Notes: generated from the letters alone by a model not told the origin. A DNA stretch of 64,000 nt from Micromonospora cremea (GCF_900143515.1 NZ_FSQT01000002.1:4775501-4839500); one strand, 5' to 3'; counted from the stretch's first letter, positions 1 through 8,534 are shown. Numbers and translations: made by a program.

Positions 1-120
1 TTCGCCACCGGGCAGGGCCGCAAGACCGACGCCACCGACGCCCACTCCATCGCGCTGGTCGGCACCCGCATGGCCTGGCTGCGCCCGGTGGTTAACGATG
101 AGCAGCGGTCCTTGTGCTGA
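1..120 (+). pseudogene. IS110 transposase, internal fragment
   Basis: The window opens inside an IS110-family transposase. The first 35 codons read the DEDD-domain segment with the RKTDATDAH motif, which carries acidic catalytic residues in this family, and continue to VVNDEQ. At about base 105 the family sequence stops abruptly and the frame closes at 118-120. The following bases are the opposite strand of the same family's N-terminus, so this is a rearrangement junction and not a complete gene. Nothing upstream is visible. Confidence 0.8.
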
Positions 121-260
121 CGGCCGAGCTTGAGCATTGTCCGGTAGCCGTCGCGGTCGGTGCCGAACCGGCCCTGTGCGAGGATCTTCTCGCGGTGATT
201 GATGATCTCGATGGTCGCGGACCGCTTATGCGGATCCATACCGATGATGACTTGTCCCAC
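106..260 (-). pseudogene. IS110 transposase, N-terminal fragment
   Basis: On the minus strand a GTG start at 258-260, with a GGAGGA ribosome-binding site just upstream, opens MGQVIIGMDPHKRSATIEI, the first beta strand and catalytic Asp (MDPHKR) of an IS110-family DEDD transposase. About 50 codons later, after GRQHKDR, it runs into the inverted fragment at 1-105. Both pieces look like parts of the same transposase type in opposite orientations. This is consistent with an inversion between two IS110 copies or within one. Confidence 0.8.
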
Positions 261-657
261 GCTCGTCCTCCTCGATCAGACAGGGGCTGAATCCGGCGAG
301 GAGGGCAGCGCTACTTCGAGCTGGGCAGACCCCTCTTGAGCCTCTCCGCGCCACGGTGACCGGCGGGACGCACGCCATGAGTGAGCCACACCGAGACGCG
401 GTGGGCAGCCGATGAGAGAGCAACCCCGCTGGTCACCTCGACCAAGCCTGGCCGGGCTGCGGTCGTACCACCAGTAGATAAGTAGCCGATGAGAGGTGCA
501 CCGACTGAGGCGTCGCCACAGCTTTCCCGTGGGCGTTTTCAAGCCTGCATCGCCAACTCGGCACCGAGACGACTATCGAGCTGCCACAAGGTCCTCTCAC
601 TGTTGGAATTCAAGGCCCGGAGTGGAGGACTCGAGTGACCGGGGTCACGCCCGGGTA
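261..657. other. Intergenic, IS110 upstream flank
   Basis: No credible gene is visible. The stretch probably contains the 5' end of the IS110 copy to its left. The string GCCGATGAGAG occurs twice (near 410 and 487), which may be a terminal or recognition repeat of that element. Short ORFs here have no family resemblance that I can recognise. Confidence 0.4.
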
Positions 658-684
658 TGTCACGGATCGGAAGGCCGCCTTGTC
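658..684 (+). promoter_or_regulatory. ECF41-type promoter
   Basis: TGTCACG at 658-664 and TGTC at 681-684 are separated by exactly 16 bases. The published ECF41 consensus is TGTCACA, 16 bases, CGTC. The sigma factor gene encoded downstream (1617-2477) is an ECF41 member, so this is probably its own target and gives autoregulation of the epimerase-sigma operon. The -10 element ends only eight bases before the ATG at 693, so the message should be leaderless or nearly so. A palindrome GTGACC GG GGTCAC lies just upstream at about 635-648. Confidence 0.65.
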
Positions 685-692
685 CCGTGGCC

Positions 693-1607
693 ATGACGGA
701 GATGAAGAACCAGAGTGTGATCGTGGCCGGAGCCAGTGGTGTTTTCGGCCGGCACATCCGCGAGGCGCTGACCGACGCCGGGCACACCGTGCTAGGCGTG
801 GGCCGCGGCGAGGGCAACGAGATCCGCGCCGACCTGCTCGACCGCGACGGACTGCTGCGGGCGTTCGAGGGGATCAAGGCCGACGTCGTGGTGCACGCCG
901 CGACCGCGTTGCGCAAGCCGCCGATGACGCACAAGGGCATGTTCGGCACCGACGACCTGCGGGTCACCGGGACCGCAAACCTGATCGAGGCGGCCAAACT
1001 TACGGGCGTACGCCGCTTCATCGGCGAAAACGTCGCCGTCGGCTACGGCTACCGCGACTTCGGCGACCGCGTTCTGACCGAGGCCGACGAGTTCGGGGCA
1101 TCCGTGACGGACCCGAACATCAACCGGCACCTGGAGGGCATGCGGGAGAAGGAGCGCTTGCCCCGGGAGTCGGGGCTGGAGGCGATCTCACTGCGATTCG
1201 GCTTCTTCTACGGGCCGGGGGGCACCGAGACGATGGTGCACATGCTGCGGAAGCGACAACTGCCGGCGTTCAACGACCACGGTCACATCTCGCCGTGGAC
1301 GCACCTGGCCGACGCGGCCGCCGCCGTCGTCGCGGCGATCGATCGCGGCCGGCCCGGTGAGGCGTACAACGTCGTCGATGACCACATGGGCTTCGGGGAG
1401 ATGATCCGGGCGATCGCCGAGACCTTCGGCACACCCAAGCCGTTCACCGTGCCCACGTGGATGATGGCGGTCGCGCCCTACATGCACCTGATGCTCGGCG
1501 TCACCATGCGGGTCTCGAGCGAGAAGGCCCGCCGCGAGCTCGGGTGGCAGCCCGCGTACGCGACGGTGCTGGACGGGCTGCGGGCGCAGGCGCTCGGTCA
1601 CGTCTAG
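693..1607 (+). CDS. NAD-dependent epimerase/dehydratase family protein
   Basis: 304-residue extended short-chain dehydrogenase/reductase-like protein. The N-terminal Rossmann motif GASGVFG lies at residues 13-19, followed by an acidic residue pattern typical of NAD(P) binding and the family segment VVHAATAL. The usual catalytic YxxxK is not evident where expected (the segment reads LEGMREKE), so this may be an atypical or regulatory member. The start at 693 fits the ECF41-type promoter; ATG at 702 is an alternative. It sits 9 bases upstream of an ECF41 sigma factor gene. Epimerase, oxidoreductase or carboxymuconolactone-decarboxylase partners are typical of ECF41 loci, so the pair is likely one regulon. 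Substrate unknown. Confidence 0.88.
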   Translation: MTEMKNQSVIVAGASGVFGRHIREALTDAGHTVLGVGRGEGNEIRADLLDRDGLLRAFEGIKADVVVHAATALRKPPMTHKGMFGTDDLRVTGTANLIEAAKLTGVRRFIGENVAVGYGYRDFGDRVLTEADEFGASVTDPNINRHLEGMREKERLPRESGLEAISLRFGFFYGPGGTETMVHMLRKRQLPAFNDHGHISPWTHLADAAAAVVAAIDRGRPGEAYNVVDDHMGFGEMIRAIAETFGTPKPFTVPTWMMAVAPYMHLMLGVTMRVSSEKARRELGWQPAYATVLDGLRAQALGHV

Positions 1608-1616
1608 CCTGTTCCC

Positions 1617-2477
1617 ATGATCGATAGCCAGGTCTTCGCTCAGCATCGGCGGCTGCTCTTCGACGTCGCGTACCGGATGACGGGGAGCGTCGCCGATGCC
1701 GAGGACATCCTGCAGGAGGCCTGGCTGCGGTGCCGCGACGTCGACGGCGGCCAGCTCGCGAACCCCCGGGCGTACCTGGTCAAGACCGTCACCAACCTCT
1801 CGCTCAACCAACTCACCTCGGCCCGCGCCCGCCGCGAGACGTATGTCGGGCCGTGGCTGCCCGAGCCGGTGCTCACCGCGCCCGACGCGGGCCAGGAGGC
1901 CGAGATGGCCGAGTCGATCTCGATGGCGATGCTCGTCGTCCTGGAGACGCTCACCCCCGCCGAACGCGCGATCTTCCTGCTCCACGACGTTTTCGGCTAC
2001 AACCACGCCGAGGTCGCATCCATTCTGGACAGGTCCGAGGTCGCGGTGCGGCAGACCGCGGTCCGGGCGCGGGCGCACGTCGCGGCCCGCCGGCCTCGCT
2101 TCGACGTCGACCAAGGCGTACGCCGAGAAGCAGTGGACCGGTTCCGAAAGGCCTGTGCCGGAGGCGACCTGAACGCGATGATGGAACTCCTGGCGCCCGA
2201 GGTGATCTGCTGGTCGGACGGCGGTGGCAAGGTGACCGCGGCCCGCCGGCCGCTGGAAGGCGCCGACAACGTCGCCCGCTGGCTGCTCGGGGTCTTCGCC
2301 AAGCCGGAGACGCAGAACACACGGCTCGTGATCACCGAGATCAACGGCGGGCCGGGCATCCTCGGCCTGGCCGACGGGCAACCGGCCGGGGCGATCTGCC
2401 TCGACTTCGACGGCGAGCGGATCACCGGCGTACGCATGCAGGGCAACCCGGACAAGCTCCGAGGCCTCACCCGCTGA
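1617..2477 (+). CDS. ECF41-group RNA polymerase sigma factor
   Basis: 286 residues. Sigma region 2 occupies about residues 10-75 (DVAYRMTGSVADAEDILQEA), and region 4 helix-turn-helix about 112-150 (LTPAERAIFLLHDVFGYNHA). A SnoaL/NTF2-like C-terminal extension runs from about 165 to the end. That extension carries the two motifs known for ECF41 sigma factors, DGGGK at 201-205 and NPDKL near the C-terminus. In ECF41 this domain, not a separate anti-sigma factor, controls activity. The gene follows the epimerase with a 9-base gap, and a matching promoter lies upstream of the pair. Signal and regulon beyond this operon are unknown. Confidence 0.93.
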   Translation: MIDSQVFAQHRRLLFDVAYRMTGSVADAEDILQEAWLRCRDVDGGQLANPRAYLVKTVTNLSLNQLTSARARRETYVGPWLPEPVLTAPDAGQEAEMAESISMAMLVVLETLTPAERAIFLLHDVFGYNHAEVASILDRSEVAVRQTAVRARAHVAARRPRFDVDQGVRREAVDRFRKACAGGDLNAMMELLAPEVICWSDGGGKVTAARRPLEGADNVARWLLGVFAKPETQNTRLVITEINGGPGILGLADGQPAGAICLDFDGERITGVRMQGNPDKLRGLTR

Positions 2478-2687
2478 TCCCACCTCCCCCGTCGATCATG
2501 AACCTAAGATGATCCTCAACGGAACAGTTCCGGATCACCGTTCCATTCAGCCAGCCACATCAACGAGTACGCCGACAAGCGGTAAGTTGAACAGCCAGCG
2601 ACCTGGTCGGCCACCGCAAACACGGCCACGTCGCCCTCAACGCACGGATTTGCCGATGAGCGCGCACCCCTGGCTTCCGGAGCGACG

Positions 2688-3104
2688 TCACGTGACGAGC
2701 ACGGCGGTGAGCATCGAGAGATACGACTCGTGGGCGAGACGCAGGCTGTCAAGGTCGGATGTCTCGAACCACGCCACAGCGTCGTGCTCGTCCGGCGCGG
2801 CGTTGACGGGTGTTCCGGTCCACGTGTCGATCAACCAGATCTGCATGTCGATCGTCGCGGTCCGGATCTCATGCATCGGCGGGCTGGGCGGCACCGATGC
2901 CGTGATTCCCAACTCCTCCCGAAGCTCGCGGACAAGGCTCTCTTTCGGATCCTCCCCCTCCTCAACATGACCGCCCGGCAGGTCCCACACGTCGGGATAC
3001 CAACGGCGTCCGGCGCTTCGATGACACAGCAACACCCGATCGCCGTCGCGAAGAACGGCCGTCACAATCCGGACCGGACCGGAGTCGTCAGTCGAGATCG
3101 TCAT
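2688..3104 (-). CDS. NUDIX hydrolase
   Basis: About 138 residues, cytosolic. A complete NUDIX box is present: GHVEEGE, seven residues, then RELREELGI, which supplies the Mg-binding glutamates that cleave nucleoside diphosphate-X substrates. The segment YPDVWDLPGG in front of the box is typical of MutT-like proteins in actinomycetes. The start at 3104 overlaps the upstream YunG-like gene by four bases (ATGA), so the two are probably translationally coupled. An ATG at 3122 is an alternative. A truncated relative with the same YPDVWDLPGG segment lies at the far right edge (63861-64000). Substrate cannot be predicted. Confidence 0.9.
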   Translation of the reverse strand: MTISTDDSGPVRIVTAVLRDGDRVLLCHRSAGRRWYPDVWDLPGGHVEEGEDPKESLVRELREELGITASVPPSPPMHEIRTATIDMQIWLIDTWTGTPVNAAPDEHDAVAWFETSDLDSLRLAHESYLSMLTAVLVT

Positions 3105-3610
3105 GGGCACATCCTGACCCATGCGGTTCTGCCGCCGTTCGTGCGCTCGGCCTGTTCGCCGGCCGTCACTGTTGCGTGGATTGCGTTGGATCGCCGCCCG
3201 TAGAGGGCTGCGAAGACGCGGTCCCGCAGGATCTCGTACTGCTGGCGGCATCGCCGAGGTGGGCCCGGCGGGCGTTGCTGGACTTGACCGCCGACAACGA
3301 CTTCCGGTGGCTGGAACTGGTCAGCTGTCAGGTCGACCTCGCGGCCGTCGGCCAATCGATTCCAGTAGTGGTAGCCGACCTTGGCGTCTCCGGCGAGGAC
3401 CTCGCCGAGGATCAGCTCTCCGCCGAGCAGGTCCTGAATGATCAAGGCAGTCACCCCGCATTGACCACGGGCTGCGTTGCCGGCGTGCCAATCCTGCACA
3501 TCGTGCGGGTCGCAGGTATCCGCTCCCCAGCCGCCGCGCAGTACCGGCCGCAGCATCTCGAGGTCAATCGCGAGAGGGACTGATCGTTGGTCGCGCTCTT
3601 CAGACGTCAC
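3101..3610 (-). CDS. YunG-like family protein
   Basis: Up to 169 residues. The core GGWGADTCDPHDV followed by ARGQCGVTALIIQDLLGGE and YHYWNRLADGREVDLT resembles the YunG family, small proteins of unknown function with conserved Cys and His that look protease- or transglutaminase-like. Starts are possible at GTG 3610 or ATG 3556; the latter gives a length closer to the family. It overlaps the NUDIX gene by ATGA. After about 115 residues the C-terminal part loses family resemblance, so a late frameshift is possible. Confidence 0.7.
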   Translation of the reverse strand: MTSEERDQRSVPLAIDLEMLRPVLRGGWGADTCDPHDVQDWHAGNAARGQCGVTALIIQDLLGGELILGEVLAGDAKVGYHYWNRLADGREVDLTADQFQPPEVVVGGQVQQRPPGPPRRCRQQYEILRDRVFAALYGRRSNAIHATVTAGEQAERTNGGRTAWVRMCP

Positions 3611-3765
3611 CCAGGAAGGGTCAGCCCTCGACCGGGTCGAGAGCCAAGAAATACCCCGCCTCGGGTCCTGGCCGGCCGAACGGCGCCTACGTTGTGTCTC
3701 TTAATCCGAGGGTCGTCCGCAGCCCGTCTTCCAAGATCGCCCTAGGCCGTGTTTCATTGGCGTGG

Positions 3766-4662
3766 TCATAGCCATTCGTTGATCGCGACGACGTGGAGGG
3801 TGGCCTGGTAGCGGACGGCCAGTTTGTCGTACCGGGTGGCGACACCACGGTGACGTTTGAGCCGATTGATGCCGCACTCCACGGAGTGGCGTTGCTTGTA
3901 GACCTCGGCGTCGAAGGCCGGAGGGCGGCCACCCTTCGACCCCTTCTTACGGCGGTTCGCCGCCTGGTCGGACTTGATCGGGATGCAGGCCTTGATGTCA
4001 CGTCGACGCAGGTGTTCCCGGTTGGCCTTCGAGCTGTATGCCTTGTTGGCCAGCACACGGTCAGGTCGAGTTCGTGGTCGGCCACCGTCGGGGCGGGGAA
4101 CCCGGATACCGGCCAGGACCCGGGTGAACTGCGGGCTGTCGCCGCGCTGCCCGCCGCTGAGCAGCATGGCCAGAGGCTTGCGACCCTGCTCACAGCCCAG
4201 ATGAAGCTTGGCGGTCCAGCCCCCGCGGGAACGGCCCAGGGCGTGGTCGGCGGGCTCGGGCTCACCGCTGCCGCCGGGTGGTTCCTTCTGCACCTCGGGC
4301 CGGGTACGGGCACCGGCAGCATGTTGATGCGCACGGGCGATGGTGGAGTCCACGCTCACCTCCCAGGTGATCAACCCAGCGGCGTCGGCGCGGGTCTGCA
4401 ACCCTGTGACGATCCGCTGCCAGACCCCGGCGCGCTGCCAGCGCCGGAACAGTCCATACACCGTCTGCCAAGGCCCGTAGCATTCCGGCATGTCGCGCCA
4501 GGGCGATCCCACCCGCACCCGCCAACGGATCCCGTCGATGAGCTGCCGTTTACTCCACTTCGGCGGACGACCTGGCTTCTCTCCAACGGGCAACAGCGGC
4601 GTCAGCGCCGTCCATTGCGCGTCGGTCAGGTCGAAACGCCTCGTCACCGCTACCCTGGCCAC
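3766..4662 (-). CDS. IS5 family transposase, catalytic Asp changed
   Basis: 298-residue DDE transposase of the IS5 group with the family landmarks [53 protein letters not shown] and [20 protein letters not shown]. The first catalytic Asp is in VDST and the final Glu in VECGINRLK. The second catalytic Asp, normally VLADKAYSS, reads VLANKAYSS here (codon AAC), so the enzyme is predicted to be inactive unless this is a base error. The GTG start at 4662 follows GGAGA. The whole reading frame is intact. Confidence 0.9.
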   Translation of the reverse strand: MARVAVTRRFDLTDAQWTALTPLLPVGEKPGRPPKWSKRQLIDGIRWRVRVGSPWRDMPECYGPWQTVYGLFRRWQRAGVWQRIVTGLQTRADAAGLITWEVSVDSTIARAHQHAAGARTRPEVQKEPPGGSGEPEPADHALGRSRGGWTAKLHLGCEQGRKPLAMLLSGGQRGDSPQFTRVLAGIRVPRPDGGRPRTRPDRVLANKAYSSKANREHLRRRDIKACIPIKSDQAANRRKKGSKGGRPPAFDAEVYKQRHSVECGINRLKRHRGVATRYDKLAVRYQATLHVVAINEWL

Positions 4663-4779
4663 AACGTCTCCGGACTGATGGTCTTCATCTTGGTCGATGA
4701 ACCACCTGCCGGAGACCTCGCTACATCTCGGGCACCGACACGCGCGTACTCGCCGGCTTGATTCGGCCTGAGCCGACTA

Positions 4780-5286
4780 TTACTCGGCTTCGACCTCAGT
4801 GCGATAGGCAGTCAAGCCGCGTCGCTGATAGTTGCGTAGTGCATTCGGATGGTCCAACGAGCATGTGTGCAGCCAAACCCTGCGTACAGCCGGAGACTCC
4901 ACGGCCTCACTGTCCCATGCTTGCCGGATGGTCAGCGTCAGCGCATGGCCACCGAGACCCCTCCCGACATATTCGGGCAACAGCCCAAAGGTGGTGATCT
5001 CCACATCTCCGTCAGGCTGGGGTTCCAAATTTGCAACCCCCACGGTCTCGCCCTTCAGGGTGATGAACCAGTACTGGCGCAGCGGACGACACCGCATCAG
5101 CTCCCGCCACTCTTCGTTCGTGCGAGACGCACTCCGCCACCCGTAGGGGGCTCCGACCTGAGCATTGGTGGCACGCACGAGCGGCAGGCCACCGTCAACG
5201 CGCCGTAGGAGAAGTTCCGGCACCACCTTCCCAGGCCGCAGGTCCTTGGCGTTATTCATCTCCAGGTAGGTGACAACCCTTGCCAT
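4780..5286 (-). CDS. GNAT family N-acetyltransferase (IS passenger)
   Basis: 168 residues. The acetyl-CoA motif A is visible as FGLLPEYVGRGLGGHALT, with the Q/R-x-x-G-x-G/A loop in VGRGLGG, preceded by beta strands VGVANLEPQPDGDVEIT. A C-terminal segment NALRNYQRRGLTAYRTE matches the usual motif B end. It would acetylate a small molecule or protein amine; the substrate is unknown. It lies between the inverted ends of the IS5-group element, upstream of and in line with the transposase, so it is a transported passenger and not a resident gene. Confidence 0.85.
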   Translation of the reverse strand: MARVVTYLEMNNAKDLRPGKVVPELLLRRVDGGLPLVRATNAQVGAPYGWRSASRTNEEWRELMRCRPLRQYWFITLKGETVGVANLEPQPDGDVEITTFGLLPEYVGRGLGGHALTLTIRQAWDSEAVESPAVRRVWLHTCSLDHPNALRNYQRRGLTAYRTEVEAE

Positions 5287-5456
5287 CCCGGCAGGCTACC
5301 CATCGTTCCGAGTAGGCCCAACACGAGCACTTCTGAAACACGGCCTAGGTGGGTGATGTAGCGGCTTCCGTTGTTCCTGGCTCGTTGAGTGAAGTGATCA
5401 CTGATACGAGGGGAACGCCATGACCGCTTTGGGACCCTGCGCTGGGCTGATGACAG

Positions 5457-6629
5457 ATGGGTGAGCCGGGCGGCGAGCGGCTGATGCGCGAGGAAGCCAG
5501 CTGGCGGCGGGCTAGTTTCCTGGAGCTGTTCTTCGATCTCGTCTTCGTGTTCGCGCTCAATCAGATCAGCTTGCGGCTGATCAAGGACTTCAGCACCGGG
5601 CACCAGCTTCGGTTCGGCGAGCTGGCGGCGACCTTCCTGCTGTTCCTGATGCTCTGGACGTTGTGGCTGACAACGGTCACTCTGACCAGCCGATTGCACC
5701 CCGATGCACTGCCGGTCCAGATCATGGTGTTCCTGGCGGTGGCCGGGGCGGTGGTGATGGCCGTGGCGGTGGCGCAGGGGTTCGAGCAGCGGGCGCTCGT
5801 CTTCGCCGCCGCCTACGTCGCGTCCCGGATAGGCCGGGTGCTGCTCGCCCTGATCCTCCGCCTGGGTCAACGGGCCCCTATCCCGGTGCTGGTCTCAGTT
5901 AGCGCGAGCGCGGTGCTGTGGATCGTGGGCGCGTTGGTGGACGACCTGCTTGTCCGCGGCGTGCTCTGGGCCCTCGCGCTGGCCATCGACTACGGCGGGT
6001 ACGCGCTCAGCGTTCGACGGACAGCCGGCGGACCAATCGCCGGCGAGCACCTGGCCGAGCGGTTCCAGCAGTTCTATTTGATCACGTTGGGTGAGGCGAT
6101 CTTCGTATCTGGCAGGGCACTCACCAATAGCGACTTCGGCATCCCGCATGCGGCCGGGTTCGGTCTGGCGATCGTCACCACCGTGCTGCTCTGGCGGATC
6201 TATTTCTACCGGGCGGGGCTTACCCTGCCGATTGCCTTCACCCGCGCCCGGAACCCGGCCCGCGAGTCCCTGGCGGTCGCCGGGAGCCACCTGCTCATGA
6301 TCGCCGGTGTCGTGCTCGCCGGTGTCGGTTTCGAGCTGTACATCGTCGAGCCGCTCGGCCGGCCGGAACCGCAGTGGCTCATCGCCATCCTCGGCGGATC
6401 CGCACTGTTCCTGGCCGGGCGGGCACCCTTCGAACTGCAGGTCTTCGGCCGGATCTCCCGATCACGGCTGGCCGGCCTGCTCGCCCTAGGCCTCCTGATC
6501 CCGGCCACGTGGTACGCGCCACCGCTGGCCACCGGTGCCGCCGCCACTGTTGTACTGGTCGGAATCGCCGCCTCGGATGCGTGGCGTGCCCGAGGCCGGG
6601 CACCCGAGCCACCCGCCCCACGGATCTGA
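5457..6629 (+). CDS. Low temperature requirement protein A (LtrA) family membrane protein
   Basis: 390 residues with about ten hydrophobic segments. The family signature ASFLELFFDLVFVFALNQIS is at the N-terminus, and AGEHLAERFQQFYLITLGEA in the middle is the second conserved block. Function of the family is not well defined; it was named for a cold-growth phenotype in Listeria. ATG 5457 is used, with ATG 5484 possible. The gene begins about 110 bases outside the IS5-group element, in sequence that looks like another IS flank. A diverged paralogue is at 43411-44592. Confidence 0.88.
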   Translation: MGEPGGERLMREEASWRRASFLELFFDLVFVFALNQISLRLIKDFSTGHQLRFGELAATFLLFLMLWTLWLTTVTLTSRLHPDALPVQIMVFLAVAGAVVMAVAVAQGFEQRALVFAAAYVASRIGRVLLALILRLGQRAPIPVLVSVSASAVLWIVGALVDDLLVRGVLWALALAIDYGGYALSVRRTAGGPIAGEHLAERFQQFYLITLGEAIFVSGRALTNSDFGIPHAAGFGLAIVTTVLLWRIYFYRAGLTLPIAFTRARNPARESLAVAGSHLLMIAGVVLAGVGFELYIVEPLGRPEPQWLIAILGGSALFLAGRAPFELQVFGRISRSRLAGLLALGLLIPATWYAPPLATGAAATVVLVGIAASDAWRARGRAPEPPAPRI

Positions 6630-6837
6630 CCCACCAAAGCGGTTCGGGCACCGCGTGTAGCAGCGTCCGTAGCAACAACGCTGGACGAAGCCGGACGATC
6701 ACACACCCGGGTTGCATGCGATCCTCGATGCCGGTCAAAGCGCGGTCAGCGGCCATGAGAGTGCCTGGGGCTGGCCCCTCGACGCAGCGAAGCGAAGCAC
6801 CCGGATGCCGGGCGACGTCATGGGAGGGAGAGAGGAA

Positions 6838-7413
6838 TCAGCGGGCGGGCACCGGTTCGGGCGACGGCCGCCACTCTCGCCTGATCAGCCCGTAGACCCA
6901 CGAGTCGGAGACCTCGCCGTTCACGACGCAGTCTTCCCGCAACGTCCCTTCACGCACGAACCCGAGCTTTGCCAGCACCCGGGCAGATGCCACGTTGCGT
7001 GTATCGGTCTCGGCCTGGACTCGATTCAGGTTCAGCGTGTCGAATGCCCAATGCAGCAAGGCGCGCGCGGCCTCCGTCGCGTAGCCGTGACCCCACGCTG
7101 CATCGTCGAAGCAGTAGCCCAGCGATGCGCTGCGGTAGTCCGGATTCCACCGGTTCAGGCTGCACCAGCCGATGAACGACCCGTCCGAGACATGATCCAC
7201 GGCCAGGCGCGCCCCGGTGCCTCCCTCTACCATCTGCCGGCAAGCCGTGATGAACCGCTCGGCGCGCACGCGTTCGCTCCACGGTGGTGGCGCGTCCCAG
7301 TAGCGCAGCACGTAGGCGTTGCTGTGCAGCGCGAAGAGATCGTTCGCATCCGCGTCGTCGAAGGGACGCAGTCTAAGGCGAGTGGTGTGCAGCGTGGGGG
7401 TGGGCAGCGACAT
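6838..7413 (-). CDS. RimJ/RimL-type GNAT acetyltransferase
   Basis: 191 residues from ATG 7413, which is preceded by a GAGGGAAC-type ribosome-binding site. The fold signature is clear: LHTTRLRLRPFDDADANDLF at the N-terminus, GYCFDDAAWGHGYATEAARA for acetyl-CoA binding (WGHGYATEA), and NVASARVLAKLGFVREGTLR in motif B. Members acetylate N-terminal alanines of ribosomal proteins or unrelated amines. It is monocistronic here, and I see no clue to the target. Confidence 0.9.
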   Translation of the reverse strand: MSLPTPTLHTTRLRLRPFDDADANDLFALHSNAYVLRYWDAPPPWSERVRAERFITACRQMVEGGTGARLAVDHVSDGSFIGWCSLNRWNPDYRSASLGYCFDDAAWGHGYATEAARALLHWAFDTLNLNRVQAETDTRNVASARVLAKLGFVREGTLREDCVVNGEVSDSWVYGLIRREWRPSPEPVPAR

Positions 7414-7650
7414 GTGTGTCGTGTTCCCTCCTGTGATTGGTGGCCGATCAACCAGACATCCGGAACCGGCCACTTGCAATGTATTTCTTCGGAGGGGCGG
7501 GCGGAACGACGTGCTCGCTCATCGGCAGAAGCGGATGCCTGGCACACCAGCCGTCGTGGACAGTCGACGTCACGGTCCGTATACGGCATGCTCGAGGCCC
7601 GTGTAACCCATCAACCGAAGTCACCGCGTAACGCATCATACGGAGTACGA

Positions 7651-7667
7651 CACACCGTCACCAGAAT
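7651..7667 (+). repeat. 17-bp direct repeat, copy 1 of 3
   Basis: CACACCGTCACCAGAAT. The same 17-mer recurs in the same orientation at 8533-8549 (one mismatch, T for C) and at 12929-12945 (perfect). The three copies lie immediately outside the ends of the two adjacent inserted segments at 7668-8534 and 8568-12910. They could be target duplications shared by successive insertions, or a site recognised by the elements. Confidence 0.75.
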
Positions 7668-8534
7668 TGCCGGGTCTCAGGACCTCCGTGACAGATCAGT
7701 CTCATGACCCGCGTGACACATCCGGCTAGACGATCTTCCTCGGGTCGGCGATCTAGGGTGAGGTCGATGAAGCTAGCCGAGATTCGCCGTTATCCGATCA
7801 AGTCACTGCTCGGTGAGCAGCTCACTACAGCCGAGGTCGACCAGCGAGGACTAGTTGGTGACCGCTTGTGGGCCGTGCGTGACGCGGACGGGAAGTTGGG
7901 CAGTGGGAAGAACAGCCGTCGCTTCCGGCGGATGCGCGGCTTGTTCACGCTGCGCGGACATTCTGGTGATCCGGTGCCGGTCGTCGAACTGCCAGACGGA
8001 AGTCGCTTCGCTGCGGACGAGCCCGCGGGGCATGAGACTGTCAGCGAGGTGCTCGGCCGTCGCGTGACGATCGAGCGCGAAGCGGAGGTCATGCACCATG
8101 ACGAGGGCCCGGTAAGCCTCATCACCACCGCCGCCCTACGGCGGCTCCATGACCTGTTAGGGAAGTCGGTCGACCCAGTGCGGTTCCGGGCGAATCTGCT
8201 CGTCGACGTACCGGGCAGCGACTTCCCAGAGGATGGCTGGCTCGGGCGAGCCGTCCGCATCGGTTCCGAGGTGGTGTTGCGACCACGCCGGCGACTCACC
8301 CGGTGCGTCATGATCGACCTTGCGCAGGAGGACGCTCCACAGCATGGACACCTCTTGCGGACCGTTGCCGAGCACCACGACATGACGTTCGGCGTGTGGG
8401 CAACAGTCGAACAGCCTGGTCGTATCCGGCTACAGGACGCGGTCGAAGTCACCCCGGCCTGAGACCCCACCAAGCCCCCGGAGTGTCACGCAGGTCCTGA
8501 TACCGATCTGTCACGGAGGTCCTGAGACCGGACA
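7668..8534. mobile_element. Transposase-free cassette A with IS481-like ends
   Basis: Near-perfect 47-bp inverted repeats at 7673-7719 and 8483-8529 bound an 867-bp unit whose only gene is a MOSC-domain protein. Each end holds two direct half-sites of the form GTCTCAGGACC...GTGACA spaced by GATC, an arrangement typical of IS481-like termini. Outermost bases are TG...CA. The flanking 15 bases CACCGTCACCAGAAT (left) and CACCGTCACTAGAAT (right) are a candidate target duplication. No transposase is present, so it would need one in trans, as described for mobile insertion cassettes. A second cassette with related ends is at 25625-26442. Confidence 0.72.
7767..8462 (+). CDS. MOSC domain protein (cassette A cargo)
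   Basis: 231 residues with the layout of the MOSC/YiiM-like superfamily. An N-terminal beta-barrel segment (EIRRYPIKSLLGEQLTTAEV, RGLVGDRLWAVRDADGKL) is followed by a C-terminal MOSC core with the single conserved Cys in RRLTRCVMIDLAQ. Relatives bind molybdenum cofactor or sulfur-carry and reduce N-hydroxylated compounds. The gene starts 48 bases inside the left inverted repeat and ends 21 bases before the right one, so it fills the cassette. There is no good Shine-Dalgarno; GGTGAGGTCG precedes the ATG. Confidence 0.85.
   Translation: MKLAEIRRYPIKSLLGEQLTTAEVDQRGLVGDRLWAVRDADGKLGSGKNSRRFRRMRGLFTLRGHSGDPVPVVELPDGSRFAADEPAGHETVSEVLGRRVTIEREAEVMHHDEGPVSLITTAALRRLHDLLGKSVDPVRFRANLLVDVPGSDFPEDGWLGRAVRIGSEVVLRPRRRLTRCVMIDLAQEDAPQHGHLLRTVAEHHDMTFGVWATVEQPGRIRLQDAVEVTPA

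Larger units (their letters stand above)
3746..5344 (-). mobile_element. IS5-group element with acetyltransferase passenger
   Basis: Perfect inverted ends CCTAGGCCGTGTTTCA (3741-3756) and its complement (5334-5349) enclose 1.6 kb. CTAG at 3742-3745 and 5345-5348 are the flanking copies of a YTAR target, as expected for the IS5 group. Inside are a full-length transposase and a GNAT gene in the same orientation, 117 bases apart. I find no second inverted end between the two genes, so the acetyltransferase is inside the element. IS5 elements are normally about 0.85-1.2 kb, so this one is enlarged by the passenger. Confidence 0.8.

Noticed and set aside
1188-2483. 431-codon minus-strand frame
   Set aside because: Antisense to the epimerase and ECF41 genes, no motif.
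3690-3710. CTCTTAATCCG shared with 39918 as a recombination site
   Set aside because: Eleven bases in IS-flank contexts; more simply a shared IS110-type terminus, too short to interpret.
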